Positions 24,077 to 38,232 of a stretch of DNA of 44,298 nucleotides are shown here, one piece after another; the first letter of the stretch is position 1, and each line of letters begins with the position of its first letter. This stretch comes from an uncultured Pelagibacteraceae bacterium. GTDB lineage: Bacteria > Pseudomonadota > Alphaproteobacteria > Pelagibacterales > Pelagibacteraceae. The stretch spans positions 1 through 44,298 of the forward strand of contig CACDMG010000002.1 of assembly GCA_902553845.1 (NCBI GenBank), written 5' to 3'. A model generated the notes under the pieces. That model did no database searches, was not told the origin of the DNA, and worked only from the letters and a program-made list of their open reading frames with translations. The position numbers were made by a program, and so were the translations under genes.

Positions 24077-26032
24077 ATGAAATTTCCGATTCTTTTACCA
24101 AATATATTTAATCACCCATTTACTTATGAAAGCGATCTCAAATTAGAAATAGGAGATTTTGTTGAAGTACCTTTTGGTAAAGCCAAGATTATTGGAGTTG
24201 TATGGGATAATTTTGAAAAAAAAAATAGTAAAAGTTTTAAACTAAAAAAAATAATCAGAAAATTAAAAATTCCTAAACTAAAAAAAAATACATTAAATTT
24301 TTTAAACTGGTTTGCTGAATATAACATTATTCCAAAAGGTATGACTTTAAAGCTTCTTTTGTTAAGAGGAAAAGTTATAGATAAACTTGACGAAAAATTA
24401 TACCAAAAATTTAAATTTCAGGTGCAGAGTCATTCATTTGAATTAAATGAAGATCAAAAAAAAAGTCTAAATGAGATAAATATTTCGAACAACAATTTCA
24501 ATGTTCATGTTTTACAAGGCACTACCGGCTCAGGTAAAACGATAGTATATTTTGAAGCATTAAAAGATGTTCTTAAAAAAAATTATCAAGGTCTAATTAT
24601 GCTGCCAGAGATCGGATTGACTAATCAATTCGAAAAAAAATTTATTGAATTTTTTGGCTTTAAGCCAGCTATCTGGCATTCTGGTGTTACAAAGAAAAAT
24701 AAGGAAATTATATGGAGTGGAGTCATAAATGATAAAATTAAAGTAGTCATCGGTGCACGATCATCTTTGTTTTTACCCTTCAAAAATTTAGGCTTGATTA
24801 TAGTTGATGAAGAACATGATCAATCTTACAAACAGGATGAGGGAATTATGTATAATGCCAGAGATATGGCAATATCTAGAGGGTCGTTTGAAAATATACC
24901 AGTAAATTTAATAACTGCAGTGCCATCTATAGAAACTTATGAAAATATTAAAAAAAAAAAATATAAGATTTCAAAACTTAATAAAAGATATCAAAATGCT
25001 TCTTTACCAAATTATGAAATATTAGATTTAAATAATATCAAATTAGAAAAACAGTCGTGGCTTTCGAAAGAAATAATTCAAAAAGTTAATTTTCACCTTG
25101 AAAAAAAAGATCAAGTATTATTTTTTTTGAATAGAAGAGGATTTTCACCAAACGTTTTATGCAAAAAATGTTTTAGTAGTTTTTCGTGTCCAAATTGTTC
25201 AATAAATTTAGTTTATCATAAAAATAAAAATAATTTATTATGTCATTATTGTGGATTTAAATCTTGTCTTAAAAGAAATTGTAAAAAAGAAGGGACTTGT
25301 GATTTTATTTTTAGTGGGCCAGGTGTAGAGAGAATTTCAGAGGAGGTAAAAAAAAATTTTCCGTTGAAAAAAGTAGAAATTTTTTCTAGTGATACAATGA
25401 ATAAAAAAAGCTCAAAAGAAAAATTAGAAAAAATTATTAATAATGAAATTGATATTTTAGTTGGAACACAATTAATTTCTAAAGGTTTTCATTTTCCAAA
25501 TTTGAATTGTATTGTTGTTGTAGATATTGATTTATTATCTCAAGGTCATGATTTAAGAAGTGCAGAAAAAAATTTACAATTATACCATCAACTTTCTGGT
25601 AGAGCAGGAAGAACAGGTCAACCCTCAACTGTTTATTTTCAAACTTACAATTCTAATACAAAATTAATTTCTGATATTACAAATAAAAACCCTGAAATTT
25701 TTTTAGATAAAGAAATAGAAATAAGAAAAAAAAATAATTTACCTCCTTTTCAAAGATTTATTTCTTTAATATTAACTGGTGAAAATGAAAATAAATTAGA
25801 AAAAGAGGCAGCAAAATTTAAAACTATTTTAGAAAATAAAATTAATGGCAAAATTTTAGGTCCAGTAAGTGCACCTATATTTCGAATAAAGAAAAAATAT
25901 CGTGTGAGATTGCTTATAAGAGGCCCTAAAACTTTAAAATTGCAGAACTCTTTAGCATCCATAATTCAAAAATATAAATTTTTGTCAGGAATAAAACTTT
26001 CAGTTGATGTTGATCCAATAAGCTTCAATTAA
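24077..26032 (+). CDS. priA: Primosomal protein N' (PriA helicase)
   Basis: Walker A TTGSGKT, DEEHDQSYKQ, FFLNRRGFSPNVLCKKC zinc domain, GTQLISKGFHFPNL, QLSGRAGRTGQP. Confidence 0.95.
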   Translation: MKFPILLPNIFNHPFTYESDLKLEIGDFVEVPFGKAKIIGVVWDNFEKKNSKSFKLKKIIRKLKIPKLKKNTLNFLNWFAEYNIIPKGMTLKLLLLRGKVIDKLDEKLYQKFKFQVQSHSFELNEDQKKSLNEINISNNNFNVHVLQGTTGSGKTIVYFEALKDVLKKNYQGLIMLPEIGLTNQFEKKFIEFFGFKPAIWHSGVTKKNKEIIWSGVINDKIKVVIGARSSLFLPFKNLGLIIVDEEHDQSYKQDEGIMYNARDMAISRGSFENIPVNLITAVPSIETYENIKKKKYKISKLNKRYQNASLPNYEILDLNNIKLEKQSWLSKEIIQKVNFHLEKKDQVLFFLNRRGFSPNVLCKKCFSSFSCPNCSINLVYHKNKNNLLCHYCGFKSCLKRNCKKEGTCDFIFSGPGVERISEEVKKNFPLKKVEIFSSDTMNKKSSKEKLEKIINNEIDILVGTQLISKGFHFPNLNCIVVVDIDLLSQGHDLRSAEKNLQLYHQLSGRAGRTGQPSTVYFQTYNSNTKLISDITNKNPEIFLDKEIEIRKKNNLPPFQRFISLILTGENENKLEKEAAKFKTILENKINGKILGPVSAPIFRIKKKYRVRLLIRGPKTLKLQNSLASIIQKYKFLSGIKLSVDVDPISFN

Positions 26033-26141
26033 AGCCCAAAAAAAACAGTATTTAGTCAATGTGTTACTTGAAGACTATTAGGTCATATGTTAATTAAAGC
26101 GTGAATTTAAAATTAATCACTTACACTTTAGAGGTAATAAG
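26033..26141 (+). promoter_or_regulatory. Candidate atp operon promoter region (intergenic)
   Basis: 109-bp gap between priA and atpH, the largest in the + directon. Contains only a weak TTGAAG-N17-TAATTA-like element; 'agagg' upstream of the atpH TTG start. Promoter assignment is inference. Confidence 0.3.
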
Positions 26142-26699
26142 TTGAGTAAAAACAAGGGATTTTCTGATACTTCAGCTAATAGATATTCTTTAGCTTTATA
26201 TGAGTTAGCTAGTGAATCAAATTTACTTACTCAAGTTGAAGAAAATTCAAATTCATTTTTGGATTTAATCGATAATAGTGAAGATTTTAAAAATCTAATC
26301 AAAGATCCAACCTTAGATCGCAGTGTTTTAATAAAAGTTATTAATTCATTATATGAAAATTTTAAATTGCAAAGTCTTTTTAAAAATTTTTTGAGTTTCT
26401 TAATCACAAAAAGAAGATTTTTTTATTTAGAACAAATTCTAAAAAGTTTTAATGCAATTTGTTCAGAAAAAAGGGGTGAATTAAAAGCTGAGATTAAATC
26501 AGCGAAAGAATTGACACAGGATGAAATAAAAAAAATTACAGAGGATTTATCAAATAATTTTAAATCTAAGATAAAATTAAATTATAATCATGATCAAAGT
26601 TTAATTGGAGGATTAGTAGTGCAAGTTGGAAGTACGATGATCGATACTTCTATTAAAAAAAAATTACAACAAATAGAAACTAGAATGATAGAGGCATAA
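26142..26699 (+). CDS. atpH: ATP synthase F1 delta subunit, TTG start
   Basis: OSCP/delta fold sequence ([13 protein letters not shown]..., [25 protein letters not shown]); first gene before atpA; SD-like 'agagg' 8 nt upstream of TTG. Confidence 0.94.
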   Translation: MSKNKGFSDTSANRYSLALYELASESNLLTQVEENSNSFLDLIDNSEDFKNLIKDPTLDRSVLIKVINSLYENFKLQSLFKNFLSFLITKRRFFYLEQILKSFNAICSEKRGELKAEIKSAKELTQDEIKKITEDLSNNFKSKIKLNYNHDQSLIGGLVVQVGSTMIDTSIKKKLQQIETRMIEA

Positions 26700-26700
26700 T

Positions 26701-28236
26701 ATGGAAATCAATCCTTCAGAAGTCACAAAAATTTTAAAAGAACAAATTAAAAATTTCGGAGAAAAAGTTGAAATTTCTGAAGTTGGACAAGTTTTATCAG
26801 TAGGAGATGGAATAGCAAGAATTTACGGTCTAGATAATGTTCAAGCCGGAGAAATGGTTGAATTTTCTGATGGTTCTAAAGGTATGGCTTTAAATTTAGA
26901 AAGTGAAAATGTTGGAGTTGTAATTTTTGGTGATGATAGAAATATAAAAGAAGGAGATGTTGTTAAAAGAACTGGAAGCATTGTTGATACACCAGTCGGA
27001 AAAGAATTATTAGGAAGAGTTGTAGATGGTCTAGGAAATCCTATTGACGGCAAAGGAGTATTGGACAAAGGTGTTAAAAAAAGCAGAGTAGAGGTAAAAG
27101 CTCCTGGAATTATTCCAAGACAATCTGTTAGTGAACCAATGCAAACAGGTTTAAAATCTATTGATAGCCTTGTTCCAATAGGTAGAGGACAAAGAGAATT
27201 AATTATTGGTGATAGACAAACTGGAAAAACAGCAGTTGCAATTGATGCGATAATCAACCAAAAAAAGATTAATGAGTCTGGTGATGAAAAGCAAAAGCTT
27301 TATTGTATTTATGTTGCTGTAGGACAAAAAAGGTCTACTGTAAGACAAATCCAAAAAACCTTAGAAGAAGCTGGAGCAATGGAATATACAACTATTGTTG
27401 CAGCTACTGCATCTGACTCCGCACCGTTACAATTTTTAGCTCCTTATACAGGTTGTGCCATGGGCGAATATTTTAGAGACAACGGAATGCATGCATTAAT
27501 AATTTATGATGATTTATCAAAACAAGCTGTAGCATATAGACAGATGTCATTAATTCTTAGAAGACCTCCAGGCAGAGAAGCCTATCCAGGTGATGTTTTT
27601 TATCTTCATAGTAGATTACTTGAGAGAGCAGCTAAATTAAGTGATGAACATGGTGGTGGATCTTTAACAGCACTTCCAATTATTGAGACTCAAGGTGGTG
27701 ACGTTTCAGCATATATTCCTACAAACGTAATTTCAATAACAGATGGACAAATATTTTTAGAAACAGAACTATTTAACCAAGGTATCAGACCAGCAATTAA
27801 CGTTGGATTGTCTGTTTCAAGAGTTGGTTCAGCTGCTCAAACTAAAGCAATGAAAAAAGTGTCTGGATCAATGAAGCTTGAATTGGCACAATATAGAGAA
27901 ATGGCAGCTTTTGCACAATTTGGATCTGATTTAGATGCATCAACGCAGCAGCTTTTGAATAGAGGATCTAAATTAACAGAGCTCCTTAAACAGAAGCAGT
28001 ACACTCCAATGACAGTTGCTGAACAAGTGATTTCAGTATTTTGTGGAGTAAAAGGTTATCTTGATGATATCGATCTTAAAGATGTCGAAGATTTTGAAAA
28101 TAAAATTATTGAAAGATGTAAATCAGATAAGCCTGAGATAATTCAGTCAATTATTAATTCTGGCAAACTTGAGGAAGAAATAGAAAAAAATTTAATTGAT
28201 GTAATTTCTAATTTAAAGAAAAACTTTAAATCATAA
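26701..28236 (+). CDS. atpA: ATP synthase F1 alpha subunit
   Basis: [67 protein letters not shown]. Confidence 0.99.
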   Translation: MEINPSEVTKILKEQIKNFGEKVEISEVGQVLSVGDGIARIYGLDNVQAGEMVEFSDGSKGMALNLESENVGVVIFGDDRNIKEGDVVKRTGSIVDTPVGKELLGRVVDGLGNPIDGKGVLDKGVKKSRVEVKAPGIIPRQSVSEPMQTGLKSIDSLVPIGRGQRELIIGDRQTGKTAVAIDAIINQKKINESGDEKQKLYCIYVAVGQKRSTVRQIQKTLEEAGAMEYTTIVAATASDSAPLQFLAPYTGCAMGEYFRDNGMHALIIYDDLSKQAVAYRQMSLILRRPPGREAYPGDVFYLHSRLLERAAKLSDEHGGGSLTALPIIETQGGDVSAYIPTNVISITDGQIFLETELFNQGIRPAINVGLSVSRVGSAAQTKAMKKVSGSMKLELAQYREMAAFAQFGSDLDASTQQLLNRGSKLTELLKQKQYTPMTVAEQVISVFCGVKGYLDDIDLKDVEDFENKIIERCKSDKPEIIQSIINSGKLEEEIEKNLIDVISNLKKNFKS

Positions 28237-28243
28237 AAAAAAT

Positions 28244-30536
<2,293 letters not shown>

Positions 30537-30537
<1 letters not shown>

Positions 30538-30929
30538 TGAGTGAAGATTTTAAACTAGAAATAGTTAATCCTGAAAAATCCTATCTTTCAAAAGAAGATG
30601 TTACAGAAGTTATTGTCCCTGCTTTTGAAGGAGAAATGGGAATACTTAAGGATCACATCTCTATAATTTCTTTCCTGAAACCTGGAATAATTACAATTCA
30701 TTCAAAGTCAGGGGAAGAAAAATTCTATGTAGAAGATGGGATAGTCGAATTTAAAGATAATAACTTATCTGTTTTAACAAGCTCAATTTTAAATTTAAAA
30801 GAAATGGAAAAAGGAAAAATACAAGATTTAATTCAGATTGCAGAGGAAGAGTCGAGAAAGTCTGATATTTCTGATCAATCTAAATTTTTATTTGATCAAA
30901 AAATCGAGGTTCTTAAAAATCTTAATTAA
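30537..30929 (+). CDS. atpC: ATP synthase F1 epsilon subunit
   Basis: FKLEIVNPEKSYLSKEDVTEVIVPAFEGEMGILKDHISIISFLKPGIITI; directly follows atpD. Confidence 0.95.
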
Positions 30930-31407
30930 TAATTTTTCTTATTTTTTCTTTAAGTTCTTTATAAACACCAAGCTTAAAATCAACTACTACGTCTGTTATT
31001 TTGTCTAAATCTATCCATTTCCAATCCAAAAATTCAGGTTTTTTCGTCTTGATATTTATTTCATCATCTTTACCTAAATATCTCATTAGAAACCATTTTT
31101 GTTTTTGACCTTTATATTTTCCTTTCCAAATTATTCCTAATAAACTATCTGGAAGTTCATAAATTGTAGTTCCCTCTATTTCTTTAATAAGTTGAATATT
31201 TTTTATACTAGTTTCTTCTTCTAACTCTCTAAACGCTGCTGACAAAAGATCCTCTCCTTCATCTACACCACCCTGAGGCATTTGCCAAAAATTTTTAGGA
31301 TTATCAATTCTTCTAGCAACAAAAACTTTATTTTCTTTATTCAAAACAATAATACCAACACCATTTCTTAATGGTAAATTTTTAAATTTTTCTTGCATTT
31401 CAACCAT
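30922..31407 (-). CDS. rppH: RNA pyrophosphohydrolase (Nudix family)
   Basis: LRNGVGIIVLNKENKVFVARRI, WQMPQGGVDEGEDLLSAAFRELEEETSI Nudix box; alternative ATG at 31398. Confidence 0.9.
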   Translation of the reverse strand: MVEMQEKFKNLPLRNGVGIIVLNKENKVFVARRIDNPKNFWQMPQGGVDEGEDLLSAAFRELEEETSIKNIQLIKEIEGTTIYELPDSLLGIIWKGKYKGQKQKWFLMRYLGKDDEINIKTKKPEFLDWKWIDLDKITDVVVDFKLGVYKELKEKIRKIIN

Positions 31408-32539
31408 TCAGTAATTTAATGGCGTAAGTTAATTGATTATCTGTTTCAGTATTTATTCTAAAGTCATCTGTTTCTTCATCAATTTGAATATCAGGTGAAA
31501 CTCCAACTTCAGAAATTGATTTACCCGAAGGTAGATAATATTTTGCTACAGTTAATCTTATCGCACCTTTATTTTTTAACGGAATTATTGATTGTACTGA
31601 ACCTTTACCATAACTATTTTCACCTAACAAAATAGCTCTTTTATGATCTTTTAGCGCTCCAGCAACAATTTCCGAGGCAGATGCAGAGCCATAATTGATT
31701 AAAACAATCAGAGTTTTTCCATTTGTTAAGTCTCCAGTTCTAGCAAACCATTTTCTATTTTCAGATTGTTTTCTACTTTTTGTCGATACAATTTCGCCAT
31801 TATTTAAAAAAAAATCTGATATTTTGATTGCTTGTGAGAGTAATCCACCTGGATTGTTTCTTAAATCAAGTATATAAGCCTTAAGATCATTATTCTGTTC
31901 TAGTTTTTTTATTTCTTTTTCGATTTGATCGCTACTGTTTTCATTAAATGAAGTTAACCTTAAATATCCAATATTTTTTTCTAAAATATCAGCTTTAACA
32001 GATTTAATTTCAATGATTTCTCTAATTATATTAAAAGTAAGAGCTTTTTTTTCTCCTCGTCTTCTAATAGTCAGTTCTATACTTGATCCTACTGGGCCTC
32101 TCATTAAATCCACAGCCTCACTCAAAGATCTTCCTTGAACTTGGTTTTCATCAATTTTTACTATGTAATCACCCGCTTTAATTCCTGCTCTTGAAGCAGG
32201 TGTATCATCTATAGGAGATATAACTTTTACCACTCCAGACTCCATTGTTACTTCAATTCCTAAACCTCCAAATTCACCACTTGTCTCTGTTTGCATTTCA
32301 TTGAAGATTTCTGGCGACATATAGCTTGAGTAAGGATCTAAAGATTGAAGAAGTCCATTTATTGCAGAGTCCATACTTTCTGATTGATTTATTTCATCGA
32401 CGTATTCTTTATTTATTTTTTCAAGAACCTCACCAAAAATATCTATTTTTTTGTAAATCTCATTTTCGGCCGTATGAACATTATTATTTAAAATAAAAAT
32501 AAAAACAAAAATCTGAATTAATATAAATTTTTTTTTCAT
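31400..32539 (-). CDS. ctpA: S41 family C-terminal processing peptidase
   Basis: N-terminal signal-like segment; PDZ domain (GGLGIEVTMESGVVKVISPIDDTPASRAGIKAGDYI); catalytic GSASASEIVAGALKDHKRAILLGENSYGKGSVQ. Confidence 0.94.
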   Translation of the reverse strand: MKKKFILIQIFVFIFILNNNVHTAENEIYKKIDIFGEVLEKINKEYVDEINQSESMDSAINGLLQSLDPYSSYMSPEIFNEMQTETSGEFGGLGIEVTMESGVVKVISPIDDTPASRAGIKAGDYIVKIDENQVQGRSLSEAVDLMRGPVGSSIELTIRRRGEKKALTFNIIREIIEIKSVKADILEKNIGYLRLTSFNENSSDQIEKEIKKLEQNNDLKAYILDLRNNPGGLLSQAIKISDFFLNNGEIVSTKSRKQSENRKWFARTGDLTNGKTLIVLINYGSASASEIVAGALKDHKRAILLGENSYGKGSVQSIIPLKNKGAIRLTVAKYYLPSGKSISEVGVSPDIQIDEETDDFRINTETDNQLTYAIKLLNG

Positions 32540-32886
32540 ATAATTAATTTTTCTTTTGGAATAAGCTCAGACCACATTTTTTCAAGTTCATAAAACTTTC
32601 TTTTTTCTGGATGAAATATATGTACGATTAAATCGATACCATCTACCAATTTCCATTCTGTACTATCTTTACCCTCAATCTTTGAATTTTTAATTCCATT
32701 ATCTTTTAATTTCTCTAATACTTGTTCAGATAAAGCTTGAATATGTCTTGAGGATGTTCCACTTGCAATTATCATATAGTCAGCCATGGAACTTTTATCC
32801 TTCAAGTCTATGCTTACAATATCTATGGCTTTATTAATGTCTAATGTTTTAATAATGATTTGTTTTAAATCTGAGATTTTATCCAT
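32536..32886 (-). CDS. rsfS: Ribosome silencing factor
   Basis: DKSSMADYMIIASGTSSRHIQALSEQVLEKLK, EGKDSTEWKLVDGIDLIVHIFHPEKRKFYELEKMW. Confidence 0.95.
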   Translation of the reverse strand: MDKISDLKQIIIKTLDINKAIDIVSIDLKDKSSMADYMIIASGTSSRHIQALSEQVLEKLKDNGIKNSKIEGKDSTEWKLVDGIDLIVHIFHPEKRKFYELEKMWSELIPKEKLII

Positions 32887-32903
32887 TAATTATATTAACT
32901 GTA

Positions 32904-33458
32904 TCAAATTTTTCTTAATTGAGAAGATGAAATATTGACCTTATTAAATTCAATAAATTTGAAATTTTTACCTTTTAATCTTTTAAATGATAAAGAATTT
33001 AATGATTTTTTTTTATACCCATGACGGTCAAAGATAATCATATTACATCTTTTTGGAATCATTTTCCATTTATGCCATTTATGAAAGTTAATAAGATTAT
33101 CAGCACCCATTATAAAATATATCTCAGATTTATTATTCCTTTTAAAATAATTTATTAAATCTATTGTTTTGTTTGATTTGATAATTCCTTCATAAAATTT
33201 AACTTTAATTGAATTATTTGATTTAATAATTTTTTTACATCCTTTAATTCTTTCTGAAATACTTGTTTCACTTTTTTTTTTCAAAGGATTTTTTTTGGTT
33301 ATTGCCCAAACTATTTTTTTTAATTTATACTTTTTTATAGCTTCCTTAGATATTGCTAGATGACCTTTGTGAGCTGGATCAAAAGATCCACCTAGTATTC
33401 CAATTTTATTTTTTGATTTTAAATTATTTCCTAATTTTGCCATTGCTTGAAATTTCAT
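32904..33458 (-). CDS. nadD: Nicotinate-nucleotide adenylyltransferase
   Basis: IGILGGSFDPAHKGHLAISKEA, FIMGADNLINFHKWHKWKMI; alternative ATG at 33443; overlaps the proA 3' end. Confidence 0.93.
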   Translation of the reverse strand: MKFQAMAKLGNNLKSKNKIGILGGSFDPAHKGHLAISKEAIKKYKLKKIVWAITKKNPLKKKSETSISERIKGCKKIIKSNNSIKVKFYEGIIKSNKTIDLINYFKRNNKSEIYFIMGADNLINFHKWHKWKMIPKRCNMIIFDRHGYKKKSLNSLSFKRLKGKNFKFIEFNKVNISSSQLRKI

Positions 33459-34673
33459 ATTTATATGAGACCAATTGATTTAAACCAACAGGGCCTCTTG
33501 GAGGAAGTGTATTAGTTGAAATACCAACTTCTCCTCCAAAACCAAACTCACCACCATCAGCAAATTGGGTTGACGTATTATGCATCGCAATAGAGCTATT
33601 CACGTTAGATAAAAATTTTTTTGCAGCCACTTTATTTTTTGTAATAATAGAGTCTGTGTGCATCGTACCATATTCGTTAATATGTTTAATTGCCTCTTTT
33701 AAATCACTTACTGATTTGACAGAGACTGTAGGCGATAAGTATTCTTTTGACCAGTCTTTATTAGTAGCTTTAAATATTTTTCCTTTATAAAATTTTCTAA
33801 CCTTTGTGTCTCCGATTATTTTACAACCATTTTCCTCTAAATTTTTTAAAATATAATTACAGGATTGTTTCAAAATTTTTTGATGAATTAAAACTGTTTC
33901 AGTTGCACCACAGATTGCGGTATTTCTTAATTTTGCATTAAAAACAATTTTTTTTGCAATTTTGAGATTTGCATCTTTATCTATAAAAGTATGACAAATC
34001 CCTTCTAAGTGACCAATAATTGGTACATTAGATAAGTTTTGAACTTTTTTAACTAATTTTTTTCCTCCTCTTGGAATTATCACGTCGATATATTTGCTCA
34101 TTTTTGTTAATAAAAAATCAACAACATTTCTATTTTTATTATCAATAAATTGAACGAGGTTTTCATCAATATTATTTTTTTTTAAAGATGTTCTGAATAA
34201 TTTTGATAAAATTTTATTTGAATTAAAAGCTTCTTTTCCACCTTTTAAAATTACCGCATTTCCTGATTTAAAACTTAGGGACGCAACATCAGATGTAACA
34301 TTAGGTCTACTTTCGTAGATGACACCAATAACTCCTATTGGAATAGAAATTTTTGAAATATTTAAACCATTGGGTCTTTTCCATTTTTCTAAAACAATGT
34401 TTGTTGGATCCTTTAGTTTTATAATCGACTTAATTGAGTTAATGATGTTTAAAATTCTTTTTTCATCTAAAATAAGACGATCAATGAGGTTTTTTTTGAG
34501 CCTCCTTCTTTTTGCATTATTAACATCTTTTTTATTTTGATTGATAATTAATTTTTCATTTTTTTTAATTAGATCACAGTAATCTTTTAAAACTTTATTT
34601 TTTTTTTTTGAATTTAACTTAAAAGTAATAGCTTTCTTAGATTTTTTTCCAATATTAATTAATTTTTTTCTCA

Positions 34674-34674
<1 letters not shown>
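33424..34674 (-). CDS. proA: Glutamate-5-semialdehyde dehydrogenase (gamma-glutamyl phosphate reductase)
   Basis: IPIGVIGVIYESRPNVTSDVASLSFKSGNAVILKGGKEA, RNTAICGATETVL, FADGGEFGFGGEVGISTNTLPPRGPVGLNQL. Confidence 0.97.
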
Positions 34675-36762
<2,088 letters not shown>

Positions 36763-36780
36763 TTATTTTTAGTTGTACTA

Positions 36781-37035
36781 TTAATTGGGTTTTACTGAAA
36801 CAAAAGTTCTATCTGATTTAGTTTTTTTAAAAACTACTTTGCCTTTTATAACTGAAAAAATTGAGTGATCCTTGCCCATTCCAACGTTTTCACCAGGAAA
36901 TATCTTTGTACCCCTTTGTCTAACAATTATATTTCCAGGAATTACAGTTTCACCACCATATTTTTTTACTCCAAGTCTTCGTCCGGCACTATCTCGTCCG
37001 TTTCTCGATGATCCACCTGCTTTTTTTGTTGCCAT
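36781..37035 (-). CDS. rpmA: 50S ribosomal protein L27
   Basis: [60 protein letters not shown]. Confidence 0.98.
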   Translation of the reverse strand: MATKKAGGSSRNGRDSAGRRLGVKKYGGETVIPGNIIVRQRGTKIFPGENVGMGKDHSIFSVIKGKVVFKKTKSDRTFVSVKPN

Positions 37036-37048
37036 TACTTTTTCCTAG

Positions 37049-37447
37049 TTATTTACTTGTTTTTTTTTCTAAAACTTCTTTTTTTGAACTTTTAGAAACT
37101 TTTTCAGCTTCAGATAAAACTTTACCATCTTTTGAAAAAATTTTGTTAATTTTAATCATTGAATATTCTTGTCTGTGTCCATTTTTTCGTCTTGAATTTT
37201 GTCTTCTTCTTTTTTTAAAAATTAGGATAGTTCTATTTTTACTATTCTGAATTAAATTTGCTTCAACTTTAGCACCTTGTACAGTTGGAGCTCCAACTTC
37301 TATTGCTTTTTCGTCACCATAGGCAAGAATTTCTTTAAATTCTATTACACTATCAGGTTTAGTATTTGGTAGTTTTTCTACTTTTAAGATTTCTCCCGAT
37401 CTAACTTTGTATTGTTTTCCACCTGTTTGTATTACTGCGTACGACAT
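37049..37447 (-). CDS. rplU: 50S ribosomal protein L21 with basic C-terminal extension
   Basis: MSYAVIQTGGKQYKVRSGEILKVEKL, RRRQNSRRKNGHRQEYSMIKI; adjacent to rpmA. Confidence 0.97.
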   Translation of the reverse strand: MSYAVIQTGGKQYKVRSGEILKVEKLPNTKPDSVIEFKEILAYGDEKAIEVGAPTVQGAKVEANLIQNSKNRTILIFKKRRRQNSRRKNGHRQEYSMIKINKIFSKDGKVLSEAEKVSKSSKKEVLEKKTSK

Positions 37448-37473
37448 AAAGATTATGTAATTTTTAATTAACG

Positions 37474-37501
37474 CAATATAGTCTTAGCTAAACTATAGTC
37501 A
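37474..37501 (-). promoter_or_regulatory. Candidate sigma70-type promoter for rplU-rpmA
   Basis: On the - strand: TTGACT (37501-37496), 16-nt spacer, TATATT (37479-37474), 27 bp upstream of the rplU ATG. Confidence 0.55.
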
Positions 37502-37512
37502 AGCTATATAAG

Positions 37513-38232
37513 CTAAAAATTATCCTTTAAATCCCTGAGTTTTGAAAAACTCTTTAAATCTTTTGCCTTTAGAAATATATTGCATTCAAGTTCATCTTGT
37601 AAGGTACTTGGAATTGTTGGTAAATTTTTTTTAAGATTATTTTTAATTTTTATAATTTTTTCTTTTAACTTAAAATTTTCAGGATCATTTGCTACACAAA
37701 AATTTGAATTTTGTAATGTATATTCATGACCACAATAAATTTCAGTATCTTTAGGAAGTTGTTTGATTTTATTTAAAGAGTTAAACATTTGTTCATATGT
37801 ACCTTCAAATAATCTACCACACCCGAGAGAAAATAAGGTATCACCTGTAAAAATTTTTTTTTCTTTAAAAAAATGAAAAGCAATATGCCCTGTAGTATGA
37901 CCTGGTATATGATAAATTTTTGCTTCAAAATTATCCTTTTTCCATATTTGATCATCTTCTATAAGAATATCAATTTCTGGAATACGGTCCTTATCTCCTT
38001 TGAAACCTATTACACAACAATTATATTTTTTTTTTAATTCAGTATTTCCACCAACATGATCGTAATGATGATGCGTATTGAGAATATATTTGAGATTTAT
38101 TTTTTTATTCTCAAGGAATTTGATTATAGGTGTTGCTTCACTGGGATCAACGACACATGCTATCATGGTTTTTTCATCAATTATCAAATAACTAAAATTA
38201 TCTTGTAGACATTTAATAATTTCAACTCTCAT
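37513..38232 (-). CDS. gloB: Hydroxyacylglutathione hydrolase (glyoxalase II)
   Basis: NTHHHYDHVGGN metal site, YHIPGHTTGHIAFHF, FTGDTLFSLGCGRLFEGT, YCGHEYTLQNSNF. Confidence 0.94.
   Translation of the reverse strand: MRVEIIKCLQDNFSYLIIDEKTMIACVVDPSEATPIIKFLENKKINLKYILNTHHHYDHVGGNTELKKKYNCCVIGFKGDKDRIPEIDILIEDDQIWKKDNFEAKIYHIPGHTTGHIAFHFFKEKKIFTGDTLFSLGCGRLFEGTYEQMFNSLNKIKQLPKDTEIYCGHEYTLQNSNFCVANDPENFKLKEKIIKIKNNLKKNLPTIPSTLQDELECNIFLKAKDLKSFSKLRDLKDNF

Noticed and set aside
26841-27257. 138-aa antisense ORF opposite atpA
   Set aside because: No recognisable domain; low-complexity composition typical of the reverse complement of a conserved coding gene; no independent start context.
37008-37250. 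80-aa + strand hydrophobic ORF opposite rpmA/rplU
   Set aside because: Leu/Phe-rich reading produced by reverse-complementing Lys/Glu-rich ribosomal protein codons.
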